From positions 1-7,535 of the forward strand of contig JALRFG010000095.1 in assembly GCA_023253795.1 (NCBI GenBank): 7,535 nt of DNA, written 5' to 3'. Shown in pieces: positions 1 to 6,388 of this stretch; position 1 is the first letter of the stretch; every line of letters begins with the position of its first letter. The translations under genes were made by a program, and so were the position numbers. The notes beneath the pieces are model-generated. The model was not told the DNA's origin and ran no database searches. It saw nothing but the letters and a program-made list of their open reading frames with translations. This DNA comes from Methylocystis sp. Lineage in GTDB: Bacteria > Pseudomonadota > Alphaproteobacteria > Rhizobiales > Beijerinckiaceae.

Positions 1-200
1 TGGCAATCTTCGCAGGCGGGCCGGTAGGCGATGGTCTGTGACCGGCGGAATCCCGAGAGCGTCAGCGCGTCATTTAGCGCGGGAGCGCGAAGTCCGATCA
101 GATGGGTGAACACCTTGCGTTCCAGCCGGCCCGGCAAATAGGGGCAGGGTGACGGCGAGGTCAGATAAAATTGCGGCGCGCCTCTTGGTTCTTTGGTCAC
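1..200 (-). CDS. bpt: Aspartate/glutamate leucyltransferase (Bpt), N-terminal part, cut by window edge
   Basis: Bpt transfers leucine from Leu-tRNA to proteins with N-terminal Asp or Glu, marking them for ClpS/ClpAP degradation in the cytoplasm (N-degron pathway). Only the first 66 codons are present; the gene continues past position 1. Translation from the GTG at 200-198 begins MTKEPRGAPQFYLTSPSPCP and carries the family's N-terminal signature: SPCPYLPGR (residues 17-25), ERKVFTHL (27-34), GFRRSQ (50-55) and AYRPAC (58-63). Conserved cysteines are visible at 19, 63 and 66. GTG is chosen because the PQFYLT block typical of the N-terminus begins at residue 9 and no ATG lies nearby in frame. 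A GGGG stretch 11 bases upstream is only a weak ribosome binding site. The gene follows the RDD gene on the same strand after 36 bases, so the two are probably co-transcribed. The alternative would be an arginyl-transferring Ate homologue; the sequence pattern favours the bacterial Bpt type. Confidence 0.9.
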   Translation of the reverse strand, partial: MTKEPRGAPQFYLTSPSPCPYLPGRLERKVFTHLIGLRAPALNDALTLSGFRRSQTIAYRPACEDC

Positions 201-236
201 GCTGGATTTGACCCCGACAGAACGTAAGGGCTGCGC

Positions 237-698
237 TCAGGCCGCCCGCCGCAACACAATGACATCTGCGAGCATATCATGCAGGCAGCGCTTGTCATTG
301 TTGAAAAGCGACACAAACAGGATCGGCGGAAACAGCCAGCTGACGTAAAACAGCACGGCGTGAACGGCGGCTTGCAGAAACTCGACCGGCCCGCCCGCCA
401 TGGTGCGCATTTCAAGATCCATGAAGGCCATGCCGGGCGTCGCCATGCGCGGCCCGGAGACCGTGAGGCCGTTGTAGAAAAAGGCGACGAGCGGCAGCAG
501 GGGCGGCAGCAAGATCGCCGACATGCCGAAACTGAGCACGAACAGGCCAATGAAAATCGCTGCCGACATCAGCGACACCAGCAAAAGATCGAGGCCGACG
601 GCTGCGACCCGTCGCATGCGCACGCCCTCCAGCGCCGCCGCCGCGATCAGGGGCGCGGCGTTGCGGGTTTGCGGGGTATTGAAGTCGCTTCCGGTCAT
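237..698 (-). CDS. RDD family membrane protein
   Basis: A 153-residue inner-membrane protein of the RDD family, whose biochemical role is mostly unknown. RRVAAVGLDLLLVS (residues 29-42) matches the start of the RDD domain, with arginines just before the first membrane segment and Asp37 inside it. Membrane segments are likely at about 36-56, 58-78 and 108-131. TPGM (87-90), followed by a charged strand, is the usual block after the second segment. LHDMLADVIVLRR (139-151) is the characteristic C-terminal His-Asp block. The first 28 residues are a polar or alanine-rich cytoplasmic lead. The ATG at 698-696 is supported by GGAGAG (710-705) with a 6-base spacer. It is the first gene of a probable two-gene unit with bpt, an arrangement I recall from other Rhizobiales; the physiological link between the two is unknown. 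Family assignment is secure, function is not. Confidence 0.88.
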   Translation of the reverse strand: MTGSDFNTPQTRNAAPLIAAAALEGVRMRRVAAVGLDLLLVSLMSAAIFIGLFVLSFGMSAILLPPLLPLVAFFYNGLTVSGPRMATPGMAFMDLEMRTMAGGPVEFLQAAVHAVLFYVSWLFPPILFVSLFNNDKRCLHDMLADVIVLRRAA

Positions 699-902
699 TC
701 CCGTCTCTCCGTCGGACGTATCTTTTAGATGTCGGTGCCCGGCATGGGGCTTTCAAGTCGCATATCCGGCGAGGGGTGTCGATGGATAGCGGGGATTACC
801 GCCATTCCAGCCTTGACGGCGGCCGCGCCCATGCCGCAAAGCCCCACGCAGAAGCGCCGCCTGCGTCCGGCGCCGACCTCTCCCACACAAGGGGCTTTGT
901 GC
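699..902. promoter_or_regulatory. Divergent intergenic region between the RDD gene and gapR
   Basis: These 204 bases separate two divergent genes and should hold both promoters. Next to the RDD gene there is only its ribosome binding site, GGAGAG on the minus strand. A TTGACG at 813-818 resembles a -35 box facing gapR, but no convincing -10 hexamer lies 16-18 bases downstream, so I do not call a promoter. The frame upstream of gapR is open back to 729, but the encoded residues do not resemble the GapR family and the ribosome binding site lies directly before the ATG at 903. The region is therefore treated as untranslated. Its right half carries the inverted repeats listed separately. Confidence 0.6.
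745..901 (+). promoter_or_regulatory. gapR leader with two competing pairings, one masking the ribosome binding site
   Basis: Seen directly: CAAAGCCCC (837-845) is perfectly complementary to GGGGCTTTG (891-899), and the helix extends through a G-U pair (836/900) and a C-G pair (835/901) to about 11 pairs. The right arm covers most of the gapR Shine-Dalgarno sequence AAGGGG (889-894) and ends one base before the ATG at 903. The enclosed segment holds a second hairpin, GCGCCG (854-859) with CGGCGC (868-873). The same central element, AAAGCCCCA (838-846), is also perfectly complementary to TGGGGCTTT (745-753). The two helices are mutually exclusive. Inference: an RNA long enough to include 745 could switch between a masked and a free ribosome binding site. 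No transcription start is known, and 8-9 base complementarity in GC-rich DNA can arise by chance. Confidence 0.35.
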
Positions 903-1145
903 ATGAACAGTAACGCCGTGGATGGCGGCCATCTGACCGCTTTTATCGAGCGGATTGAAAAGCTTGAAGAGGAAAAACGCGCTATTTCCGACGATATCAA
1001 GGATGTCTACGGGGAGGCGAAGGCCACCGGCTTCGATCCGAAAATCATGCGCAAGATCGTTTCGTTGCGTAAACAGGACAAGAACAAGCGGCAGGAGGAA
1101 GAAGAGATTCTCGATCTCTACCTCTCCGCTTTGGGCATGGAGTAA
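903..1145 (+). CDS. gapR: GapR nucleoid-associated protein (DUF2312/UPF0335)
   Basis: An 80-residue DNA-binding protein of the GapR family. In Caulobacter GapR binds AT-rich, overtwisted DNA ahead of replication and transcription and helps topoisomerases relax it. The sequence has the family's long N-terminal coiled coil (about residues 12-43, rich in Glu, Lys and Ile/Leu), then VYGEAKATGFDPKIMRKIV (35-53) and RKQDKNKRQEEE (56-67), the basic segment associated with DNA contact. The C-terminus ILDLYLSALG (69-78) is a family hallmark. Length equals the usual 75-90 residues. The start at 903 is chosen from AAGGGG (889-894), 8 bases upstream, and from alignment of LTAFIERIEKLEEEK with the family's N-terminal helix. 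It stands alone, divergent from the RDD gene and 111 bases ahead of mgtA. Expression may be influenced by the leader pairing that overlaps its ribosome binding site. Confidence 0.95.
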   Translation: MNSNAVDGGHLTAFIERIEKLEEEKRAISDDIKDVYGEAKATGFDPKIMRKIVSLRKQDKNKRQEEEEILDLYLSALGME

Positions 1146-1146
1146 T

Positions 1147-1223
1147 CGCGCGCGACTTTTGTCACGCGCGCATATGTCGCCGCCGTCCGGCTGGCGGCGA
1201 CAGCGCTTTTCTGCGAAAAGTCG
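1147..1223 (+). promoter_or_regulatory. Stem-loop-rich spacer between gapR and mgtA
   Basis: Three local inverted repeats lie in 77 bases. Stem A pairs 1147-1156 with 1161-1170 around a TTTT loop, with one mismatch, and begins two bases after the gapR stop codon. Stem B is a perfect 9-base repeat, GTCGCCGCC (1176-1184) with GGCGGCGAC (1193-1201), with an 8-base loop. Stem C is CTTTT (1206-1210) with AAAAG (1216-1220). A long-range pairing, CGACTTTT (1153-1160) with AAAAGTCG (1216-1223), would exclude both A and C. Stem A has no U-tract. Stem B is followed, after CAGCGC-type sequence, by only four Ts (1207-1210), so neither is a textbook terminator. The segment may attenuate read-through from gapR or act as an mgtA leader; both are inference. 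No known Mg2+ riboswitch consensus is recognised. Confidence 0.4.
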
Positions 1224-1260
1224 AAGCCCCTGCTGGGCTGCTGGAAGCATGTCGCCATGA
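1174..1260 (+). CDS. Candidate 28-codon leader ORF overlapping the mgtA start
   Basis: An ATG at 1174 opens a 28-codon frame that begins MSPPSGWRRQRF and ends GSMSP, with TGA at 1258-1260. Its stop overlaps the mgtA start in an ATGA arrangement, which is typical of translational coupling. Prolines fall at 3, 4, 19 and 28, and there is an Arg-rich stretch at residues 8-11. The first nine codons lie in or at the edge of stem B (1176-1201), so a ribosome there would open that stem. Against a real gene: no Shine-Dalgarno sequence precedes 1174, the same frame is already open far upstream inside gapR, and nothing about conservation can be seen. Enterobacterial mgtA has a short proline-containing leader peptide, MgtL; the similarity here is in position and composition only. 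Best treated as a hypothesis. Confidence 0.22.
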   Translation: MSPPSGWRRQRFSAKSRSPCWAAGSMSP

Positions 1261-3896
1261 CGGTCGACGCGACCTATGCGAAAATTTCTGAAGACGCTGC
1301 GCAAGACGCAGCCGTGCGCGACTGGCTTCTCGCCGCCGCACAGCGCGAGCCGGCGGAACTGCTGCGCGATCTGGACGCTTCCGCCGCGGGTTTGACCCGC
1401 GCGCAGGCGGCTCAGCGTCGTAAAATATACGGCCCCAACCGGCTGGCGCGAGATGCGCGCGGCGGCGCCTTGCGTGAATTTGCGCGACATCTGCTGACGC
1501 CGCTGAATGGTCTGCTGCTCGGGCTCTCCGCCTTGTCCTTCATGCTGGGCGATCAGCGCGCGGCGGGCGTGATCACGACGATTGTGCTGCTCAGCGTGTT
1601 GCTCGCCTTTGTGCAGGAACATCGCTCGCATGCAGCGGCCGAGAAGTTGCGCGCCATGGTGCGCATTCACGCCAGCGTGCGCCGACCGGAAGCGGGTGAA
1701 GTCGATGACGGCTTTGTCGAGACCGGCATTGAGGAGCTTGTCCCCGGCGACATTATTCGTCTTTCCGCCGGCGACATGATCCCCGCCGATGTGCGGCTGA
1801 TCGAGGCGAAGGATCTTTTCGTCAATGAATCGACGCTGACAGGCGAATCCCTGCCGGTTGAAAAATTCGCCCATGCTTTGGATGCGCCGACAGAGCCGCT
1901 GGCGGTCTCCAATCTCGCTTTTATGGGCGCCAATGTGGTGAGCGGCTACGCCTGGGCGGTTGTGGTGCTGACGGGCGGCCAAACCTTTTTCGGCGCCATC
2001 GCAAGACAGCTGGCTGAGCGTGACGAAGAGACAGCCTTTGATGAGAGCATCAAAAAATTTAGCGTGCTGATGATCCGTTTCATGCTGGTGATGGCGCCAG
2101 CGGTGTTTCTGATTAACGGCTATCTGAAAGGCGACTGGTACACGGCGCTGCTGTTCGCCATTTCGGTTGCGGTCGGGTTGACGCCGGAAATGTTGCCGAT
2201 GATCGTAACGGTCAATCTGGCGAAGGGCGCGCTGGCCATCTCGCGCGAGAAAGTCATTGTTAAGCGTCTCGCCGCCATTCAGAATTTCGGCGCGATGGAT
2301 GTCCTGTGCACGGACAAAACCGGTACGCTGACTCAGGATCACATTATTCTGAAACGGCATCTCGATATTTTCGGGAATAATTCGACGCCGGTTCTGGAGT
2401 TCGCCTATCTCAACAGCCATTTCCAGTCCGGCCTGCGCAATCTGCTCGATATCGCCGTGCTCGAACATGCCGAGATCGAGGAGCGTCTGCGACCGCAGCA
2501 CAGTTTTCGCAAGATCGATGAAATTCCCTTCGATTTTGAGCGTCGCCGTCTTTCTGTCGTCGTGGAGCGTGACGATGGTCGACGTTTTCTGATCTGCAAG
2601 GGCGCTGTGGAGGAGATGTTCGCGGCGTCGACGCGCTATGAGGCGGTTGATGCGCAGGGCCTGCTCGATCCGGCGCATTTTGAGACGGCGATGCGCGAGA
2701 CGGAGGCGCTGAACGCCGACGGCTTCCGTGTCATCGCTGTCGCGTATCGCGAGGCGCCCGCGGATCAGCAGGTCTTTTCGGCCGCAGACGAGCGTGATCT
2801 GACGCTGCTTGGCTACATCGCCTTTCTCGATCCGCCGAAGGACAGCGCCGCCCGCGCGCTCTCCGATCTTGCCGCCGGCGGCGTGAGCGTGAAAATCCTG
2901 ACCGGCGATAATGAGATCATCACCCGTAAGATATGTCGTGATGTCGGCCTTGCCGTCGACGAAGTTTTGCTTGGGGCCGACATTGATCAGCTCGATGACG
3001 ACGAACTTGCCGATTTTGCCGGGGCGGTGACGGTTTTCGCCAAGCTCACGCCGGCGCAGAAAGCGCGTGTGGTTGCGGCGTTGCGCGCGCGCGGCCATGT
3101 CGTTGGTTATCTGGGCGATGGCGTCAATGATGCGCCGGCGTTAAAGGCGGCGGATGTCGGCATCTCCGTCGATGGCGCGGTGGATATTGCGCGTGAATCC
3201 GCCGATCTGATCCTGCTGGAGAAAAGCCTCGCCGTTCTCAATGACGGCGTGATCGAGGGGCGAAAAGTCTTTGCCAATATTCTGAAATATGTCCGGATGG
3301 GCGCGAGCTCGAACTTCGGCAATATGTTCAGCGTGTTGGGCGCCAGCATTTTGCTGCCGTTTCTGCCGATGACGCCGATTCAGATTCTGGCCAACAGCCT
3401 GCTGTATGATTTTTCACAAACCGCAATACCGACGGATAATGTCGATCCTGAAATGCTGGCGCGGCCGCGCAAATGGGATATTGGCGGCATCGCTAAATTC
3501 ATGCTGTTTGTGGGCCCAGTCAGTTCGGTGTTCGATTACGCGACCTTTATTCTGATGCTTGGCGTTTATGACGCCTGGGACAAGCCGGCGCTGTTTCAGA
3601 CGGGCTGGTTTGTCGAGTCGCTACTGACCCAGACCATGATCATTCACATTATCCGCACCAATCGCATTCCGTTTTTCCAGAGTCGGGCGAGCGGCGCGCT
3701 GATGGCGATGACCTTGATCGTCTGCGCAATTGGCGCCGCCTTGCCGTATTCGCCGCTGGCGTCACTGCTGGGCTTTACGCCCTTGCCGACCTCCTACTGG
3801 CCGGTGATTGGCGGTTTTATCGTCGCCTACGCATGTCTTGCACATCTTGTTAAAACCGCTTTTGTCGCCCGCGAAGAAGAAAACGGCGAAACATGA
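1257..3896 (+). CDS. mgtA: Magnesium-translocating P-type ATPase (MgtA/MgtB family)
   Basis: An 879-residue P3B-type ATPase that uses ATP to import Mg2+ across the inner membrane; enterobacterial MgtA is about 900 residues. An N-terminal cation-ATPase domain (about 25-95) is followed by two membrane segments (about 80-120). The actuator domain has TGES at 195-198, and GLTPEMLPM (around Thr309-Pro314) lies in the fourth membrane segment. The phosphorylation site is CTDKTGTLTQD with Asp353. KGAVEEM from Lys448 is the nucleotide-binding block, TGDN is at 549-552 and GDGVNDAP starts at 620. The C-terminal membrane domain contains SSNFGN (684-689) and LLYDFSQ with Asp718, both MgtA-like, as are PRKWD and ALFQTGWFVESLL. 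No catalytic residue is missing. The ATG at 1257 has GGAAG (1243-1247) 9 bases upstream and overlaps the stop of a possible leader ORF. The next gene starts within the last codons (ATGA, 3893-3896), so the two are co-translated. Mg2+ is inferred from the family; substrate could differ. Confidence 0.94.
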   Translation: MTVDATYAKISEDAAQDAAVRDWLLAAAQREPAELLRDLDASAAGLTRAQAAQRRKIYGPNRLARDARGGALREFARHLLTPLNGLLLGLSALSFMLGDQRAAGVITTIVLLSVLLAFVQEHRSHAAAEKLRAMVRIHASVRRPEAGEVDDGFVETGIEELVPGDIIRLSAGDMIPADVRLIEAKDLFVNESTLTGESLPVEKFAHALDAPTEPLAVSNLAFMGANVVSGYAWAVVVLTGGQTFFGAIARQLAERDEETAFDESIKKFSVLMIRFMLVMAPAVFLINGYLKGDWYTALLFAISVAVGLTPEMLPMIVTVNLAKGALAISREKVIVKRLAAIQNFGAMDVLCTDKTGTLTQDHIILKRHLDIFGNNSTPVLEFAYLNSHFQSGLRNLLDIAVLEHAEIEERLRPQHSFRKIDEIPFDFERRRLSVVVERDDGRRFLICKGAVEEMFAASTRYEAVDAQGLLDPAHFETAMRETEALNADGFRVIAVAYREAPADQQVFSAADERDLTLLGYIAFLDPPKDSAARALSDLAAGGVSVKILTGDNEIITRKICRDVGLAVDEVLLGADIDQLDDDELADFAGAVTVFAKLTPAQKARVVAALRARGHVVGYLGDGVNDAPALKAADVGISVDGAVDIARESADLILLEKSLAVLNDGVIEGRKVFANILKYVRMGASSNFGNMFSVLGASILLPFLPMTPIQILANSLLYDFSQTAIPTDNVDPEMLARPRKWDIGGIAKFMLFVGPVSSVFDYATFILMLGVYDAWDKPALFQTGWFVESLLTQTMIIHIIRTNRIPFFQSRASGALMAMTLIVCAIGAALPYSPLASLLGFTPLPTSYWPVIGGFIVAYACLAHLVKTAFVAREEENGET

Positions 3897-5365
3897 GCGA
3901 TTTTGGCGCGCAGCAGGAGATTGTCGATTTTCTGATCGCGCAGGATGGCGGTCCTTGCCAAGTCGTCACGACGCATATTTCGATTGTCGTGCTTGGCGGC
4001 GCGCGCGCCTATAAAATCAAGCGTCCAGTACATTTTCCCTATCTCAACTTCTCGACGCCCGATCTGCGTTATGAGATGTGCGCGCGTGAAATCAGGCTCA
4101 ATCGTCTTTATGCGCCGGAGCTCTATCTTGGCGCGCATCGGCTGACCCGCGAAAGTGATGGGCGTCTCGCCTTCGATGGCGCCGGAGCGCTTGTCGATTC
4201 CGTTGTCATGATGCGACGTTTCGCTGGCGATCTGCTTTTTGATCGAATGGCGCGCGAGGGGCGCCTCACCCGAGAGATGATCGAAGGTCTGGCGCGTCGC
4301 ATTGCACAGTTTCATGATGCTGCGTCGCCGGATTTTGTGCGCGGCGGCGCCCGAACGCTGGGCGAAAGTCTGGATCATGCAATTGAAGCTTTGCGCCAAA
4401 CCGGCCTTGCGCCAATGGCCGAGGTTGATGCGCTGGCGGAGAAATTATCTGGCGCGCTGGCGACAAATACCGATCTCATCGAGACGCGCCGTCGCGCCGG
4501 CGCCGTTCGGCTGTGTCATGGCGATCTGACGCTGCGCAATATCTGCCTATATGAAGGCGCGTCGACGCCATTCGATTGTCTCGAATTTTCCGACGACATC
4601 GCCACCATCGATGTCCTCTATGATCTGGCTTTTTTGTTAATGGATCTCTGGCGAGCCAACGCGCATGGTCTCGCTAATATTACCTTCAATCGTTATCTGG
4701 ATGTCCGAGATGAAAACGATGGCCTTCCCTTGTTGCCGTTCTTTCAATCCTTCCGCGCAACAATCCGCGCCCATGTCGAGGCGTCGCAGGGACATCGCGA
4801 TATCGCGCAGGGCTATCTGACGCTGGCGCAGACGCTTTTGGCACCGCCGCGGGTGCGCCTGATTGCGATTGGCGGATTCAGCGGCTCGGGCAAATCGAGC
4901 GCTGCGGTTGCGCTGGCGCCGCGTCTTGGCGTGACGCCCGGCGCACGGATCCTCAATAGCGATCGCATCCGCAAGCAGATGTTCAATGTTTCGCCAACAG
5001 CGCGCCTGCCGGAGAGCGCCTATGCCAGCGACGTGTCCGAAAAGGTTTATCAGCGATTGTTTGATGTCGTGCGAAAGACGCTGGCGCTAGGCTGGCCGGT
5101 GATCGCCGACGCCGTATTTGATCGGCCGGAGGATCGCGCGGCGATTGAAGCCTGCGCACGGCAGCTTGATGCGCCCTTTCAGGGGCTGTGGCTGGACGCT
5201 GATTTTGATCGACGCGCCGCGCGCGTTGATCGGCGCATCGACGATGTTTCAGACGCGACGCGGGATGTTTTGTCGCGCCAGATGGCGAAACAGACAGGCG
5301 TCATCGACTGGCGTCGTCTTGATGCGACGCGGGATGTGTCCGCGCTTATGGCTGAAGTTGACTGA
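3893..5365 (+). CDS. Fused aminoglycoside-phosphotransferase-like / P-loop kinase-like protein
   Basis: A 490-residue two-domain cytoplasmic protein (COG2187 plus COG0645 architecture). The N-terminal half (about 25-300) has an APH/kinase-like fold: AYKIKRPVHFPYLNFS (39-54) includes the likely nucleotide-binding Lys41 or Lys43. CHGDLTLRN (208-216) is the catalytic loop with Asp211, and FDCLEFSDD (227-235) occupies the metal-binding position. The C-terminal half begins with a Walker A motif GFSGSGKSS (328-336), then NSDRIRK (355-361) and VIADAVFDR (403-411), as in small P-loop kinases of the AAA_33 group. The substrate of neither domain is known, and the APH label should not be read as antibiotic resistance. 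The start overlaps the mgtA stop by four bases, tying the protein to the transporter. Proteins with this fusion (e.g. Rv2004c of Mycobacterium tuberculosis) occur in stress or hypoxia gene sets. A 14-base in-frame direct repeat (5255-5268 and 5324-5337) encodes ATRDV-type sequence twice near the C-terminus. Confidence 0.9.
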   Translation: MSDFGAQQEIVDFLIAQDGGPCQVVTTHISIVVLGGARAYKIKRPVHFPYLNFSTPDLRYEMCAREIRLNRLYAPELYLGAHRLTRESDGRLAFDGAGALVDSVVMMRRFAGDLLFDRMAREGRLTREMIEGLARRIAQFHDAASPDFVRGGARTLGESLDHAIEALRQTGLAPMAEVDALAEKLSGALATNTDLIETRRRAGAVRLCHGDLTLRNICLYEGASTPFDCLEFSDDIATIDVLYDLAFLLMDLWRANAHGLANITFNRYLDVRDENDGLPLLPFFQSFRATIRAHVEASQGHRDIAQGYLTLAQTLLAPPRVRLIAIGGFSGSGKSSAAVALAPRLGVTPGARILNSDRIRKQMFNVSPTARLPESAYASDVSEKVYQRLFDVVRKTLALGWPVIADAVFDRPEDRAAIEACARQLDAPFQGLWLDADFDRRAARVDRRIDDVSDATRDVLSRQMAKQTGVIDWRRLDATRDVSALMAEVD

Positions 5366-5377
5366 TCTGAAAATGGG

Positions 5378-6388
5378 TCAGGGGATCAGCACCGCTGCGC
5401 CCTGCACGCGGCCGGCGCGCAGATCGGCGAGCGCTTCGTTCGCCTGCGCCAGCGGATAGGATGTAGCGTGCATTTTCAGTGGCAGCGTCGGGGCCAGCGC
5501 CAGAAACTCCCGCGCATCCTCGCGGGTAAGATTGGCCACCGAAAGCAGGCGTCGTTCTTCCCAGAGTAGCGCATAGGGGAAGGCGGGAATGTCGCTCATG
5601 TGGATGCCGCCGCAGACGACGGCGCCGCCTTTTTTCACCGCCGCCAGCGCGTGCGGCACTAGCGCGCCAACGGGCGCGAAGATCAGTGCGGCGTCCAGTT
5701 GTTCCGGCGCGGGCGCATCGGAATCCTGAGCCGTGGCGACGCCGAGCCCGCGCGCAAAATCGATTGCCGCCTGATCGCCTGGTAGCACAAAAGCATGGAC
5801 GCGTTTTCCCTGAAGAATGGCGACCTGCGCGATGATGTGGGCGGCGGCGCCAAAGCCATAGATGCCGATGTTTTGCGCAGGGCCCGCCAGTTTCAATGTG
5901 CGCCAGCCGATCAATCCGGCGCATAGCAGCGGCGCAAGCAGCGCCGCATCTGTCGTTTCGGCTAGCGGAAAACAATAGGCCGCGTCGGCGATGGCGTGCG
6001 TCGCATAGCCGCCGTCGCGCGTGTAGCCGGTAAAGAGCGGGTCATCGCAGAGATTTTCGCGCGCGCTGGCGCAATAGGAGCAATGCCCGCAGGTGTGGCC
6101 AAGCCAAGGAACGCCGACGCGTTCGCCGAGCCGCAAAGCTGTGACGCCGGCGCCCAACGCATCGACGCGCCCGACGATTTCATGTCCCGGCACAATCGGA
6201 CGTTTTGGTTTGGTCAATTCGCCGTCGACGACATGCAGATCCGTGCGGCAAACGCCGCAGGCCTCGACCTTCAGGCGTATTTCGCCGGGGCCGGGCGCGG
6301 GCAGGGGGCGCGTCTCCATCACGAGCGGCGCATGTGGCGCATAGAGCGCCATCGCGGTCATGGTCGTTGCAGCGAAGGGCGCCGTCAT
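5378..6388 (-). CDS. Zinc-dependent alcohol dehydrogenase family protein
   Basis: A 336-residue cytoplasmic MDR-superfamily oxidoreductase, probably NAD(P)-dependent and acting on an alcohol or aldehyde. CGVCRTDLH (44-52) and GHE (68-70) supply catalytic zinc ligands Cys47 and His69/Glu70, with a likely third ligand at Cys156. Cys100, Cys103, Cys106 and Cys114 form the structural zinc site. The Rossmann turn reads GFGAAAH (178-184), so the last glycine of GxGxxG is replaced by alanine; I recall this from the subfamily modelled as TIGR02822. The start at 6388 is chosen because its ATG overlaps the GNAT stop (ATGA on the minus strand); Met10 and Met13 are alternatives that would fit the domain equally well. 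It is the second gene of a GNAT-adh unit and ends 12 bases from the oppositely oriented APH/ATPase gene. Family is secure; true substrate unknown. Confidence 0.92.
   Translation of the reverse strand: MTAPFAATTMTAMALYAPHAPLVMETRPLPAPGPGEIRLKVEACGVCRTDLHVVDGELTKPKRPIVPGHEIVGRVDALGAGVTALRLGERVGVPWLGHTCGHCSYCASARENLCDDPLFTGYTRDGGYATHAIADAAYCFPLAETTDAALLAPLLCAGLIGWRTLKLAGPAQNIGIYGFGAAAHIIAQVAILQGKRVHAFVLPGDQAAIDFARGLGVATAQDSDAPAPEQLDAALIFAPVGALVPHALAAVKKGGAVVCGGIHMSDIPAFPYALLWEERRLLSVANLTREDAREFLALAPTLPLKMHATSYPLAQANEALADLRAGRVQGAAVLIP

Noticed and set aside
813..841. TTGACG as the -35 box of a gapR promoter
   Set aside because: No acceptable -10 hexamer at the right spacing, and a start from it would fall after the left arm of the leader helix.
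729..902. N-terminal extension of gapR to an upstream ATG at 729
   Set aside because: The added 58 residues do not resemble the GapR family, the total would be far longer than family members, and a good ribosome binding site sits 8 bases before the ATG at 903.
1147..1170. Intrinsic terminator right after gapR
   Set aside because: The hairpin is plausible but the TTTT is in the loop and no U-tract follows the stem, so it is listed only as leader structure.
753..3098. A 781-codon open frame on the minus strand, antisense to gapR and most of mgtA
   Set aside because: Its product is rich in Arg, Gln and His with no recognisable domain, while the plus strand encodes two clear families. Long antisense frames are a common by-product of GC-rich codon bias.
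3893..5365. Aminoglycoside resistance gene
   Set aside because: The APH-like half belongs to the COG2187 group fused to a P-loop domain and lies in a transporter operon; nothing suggests antibiotic modification.
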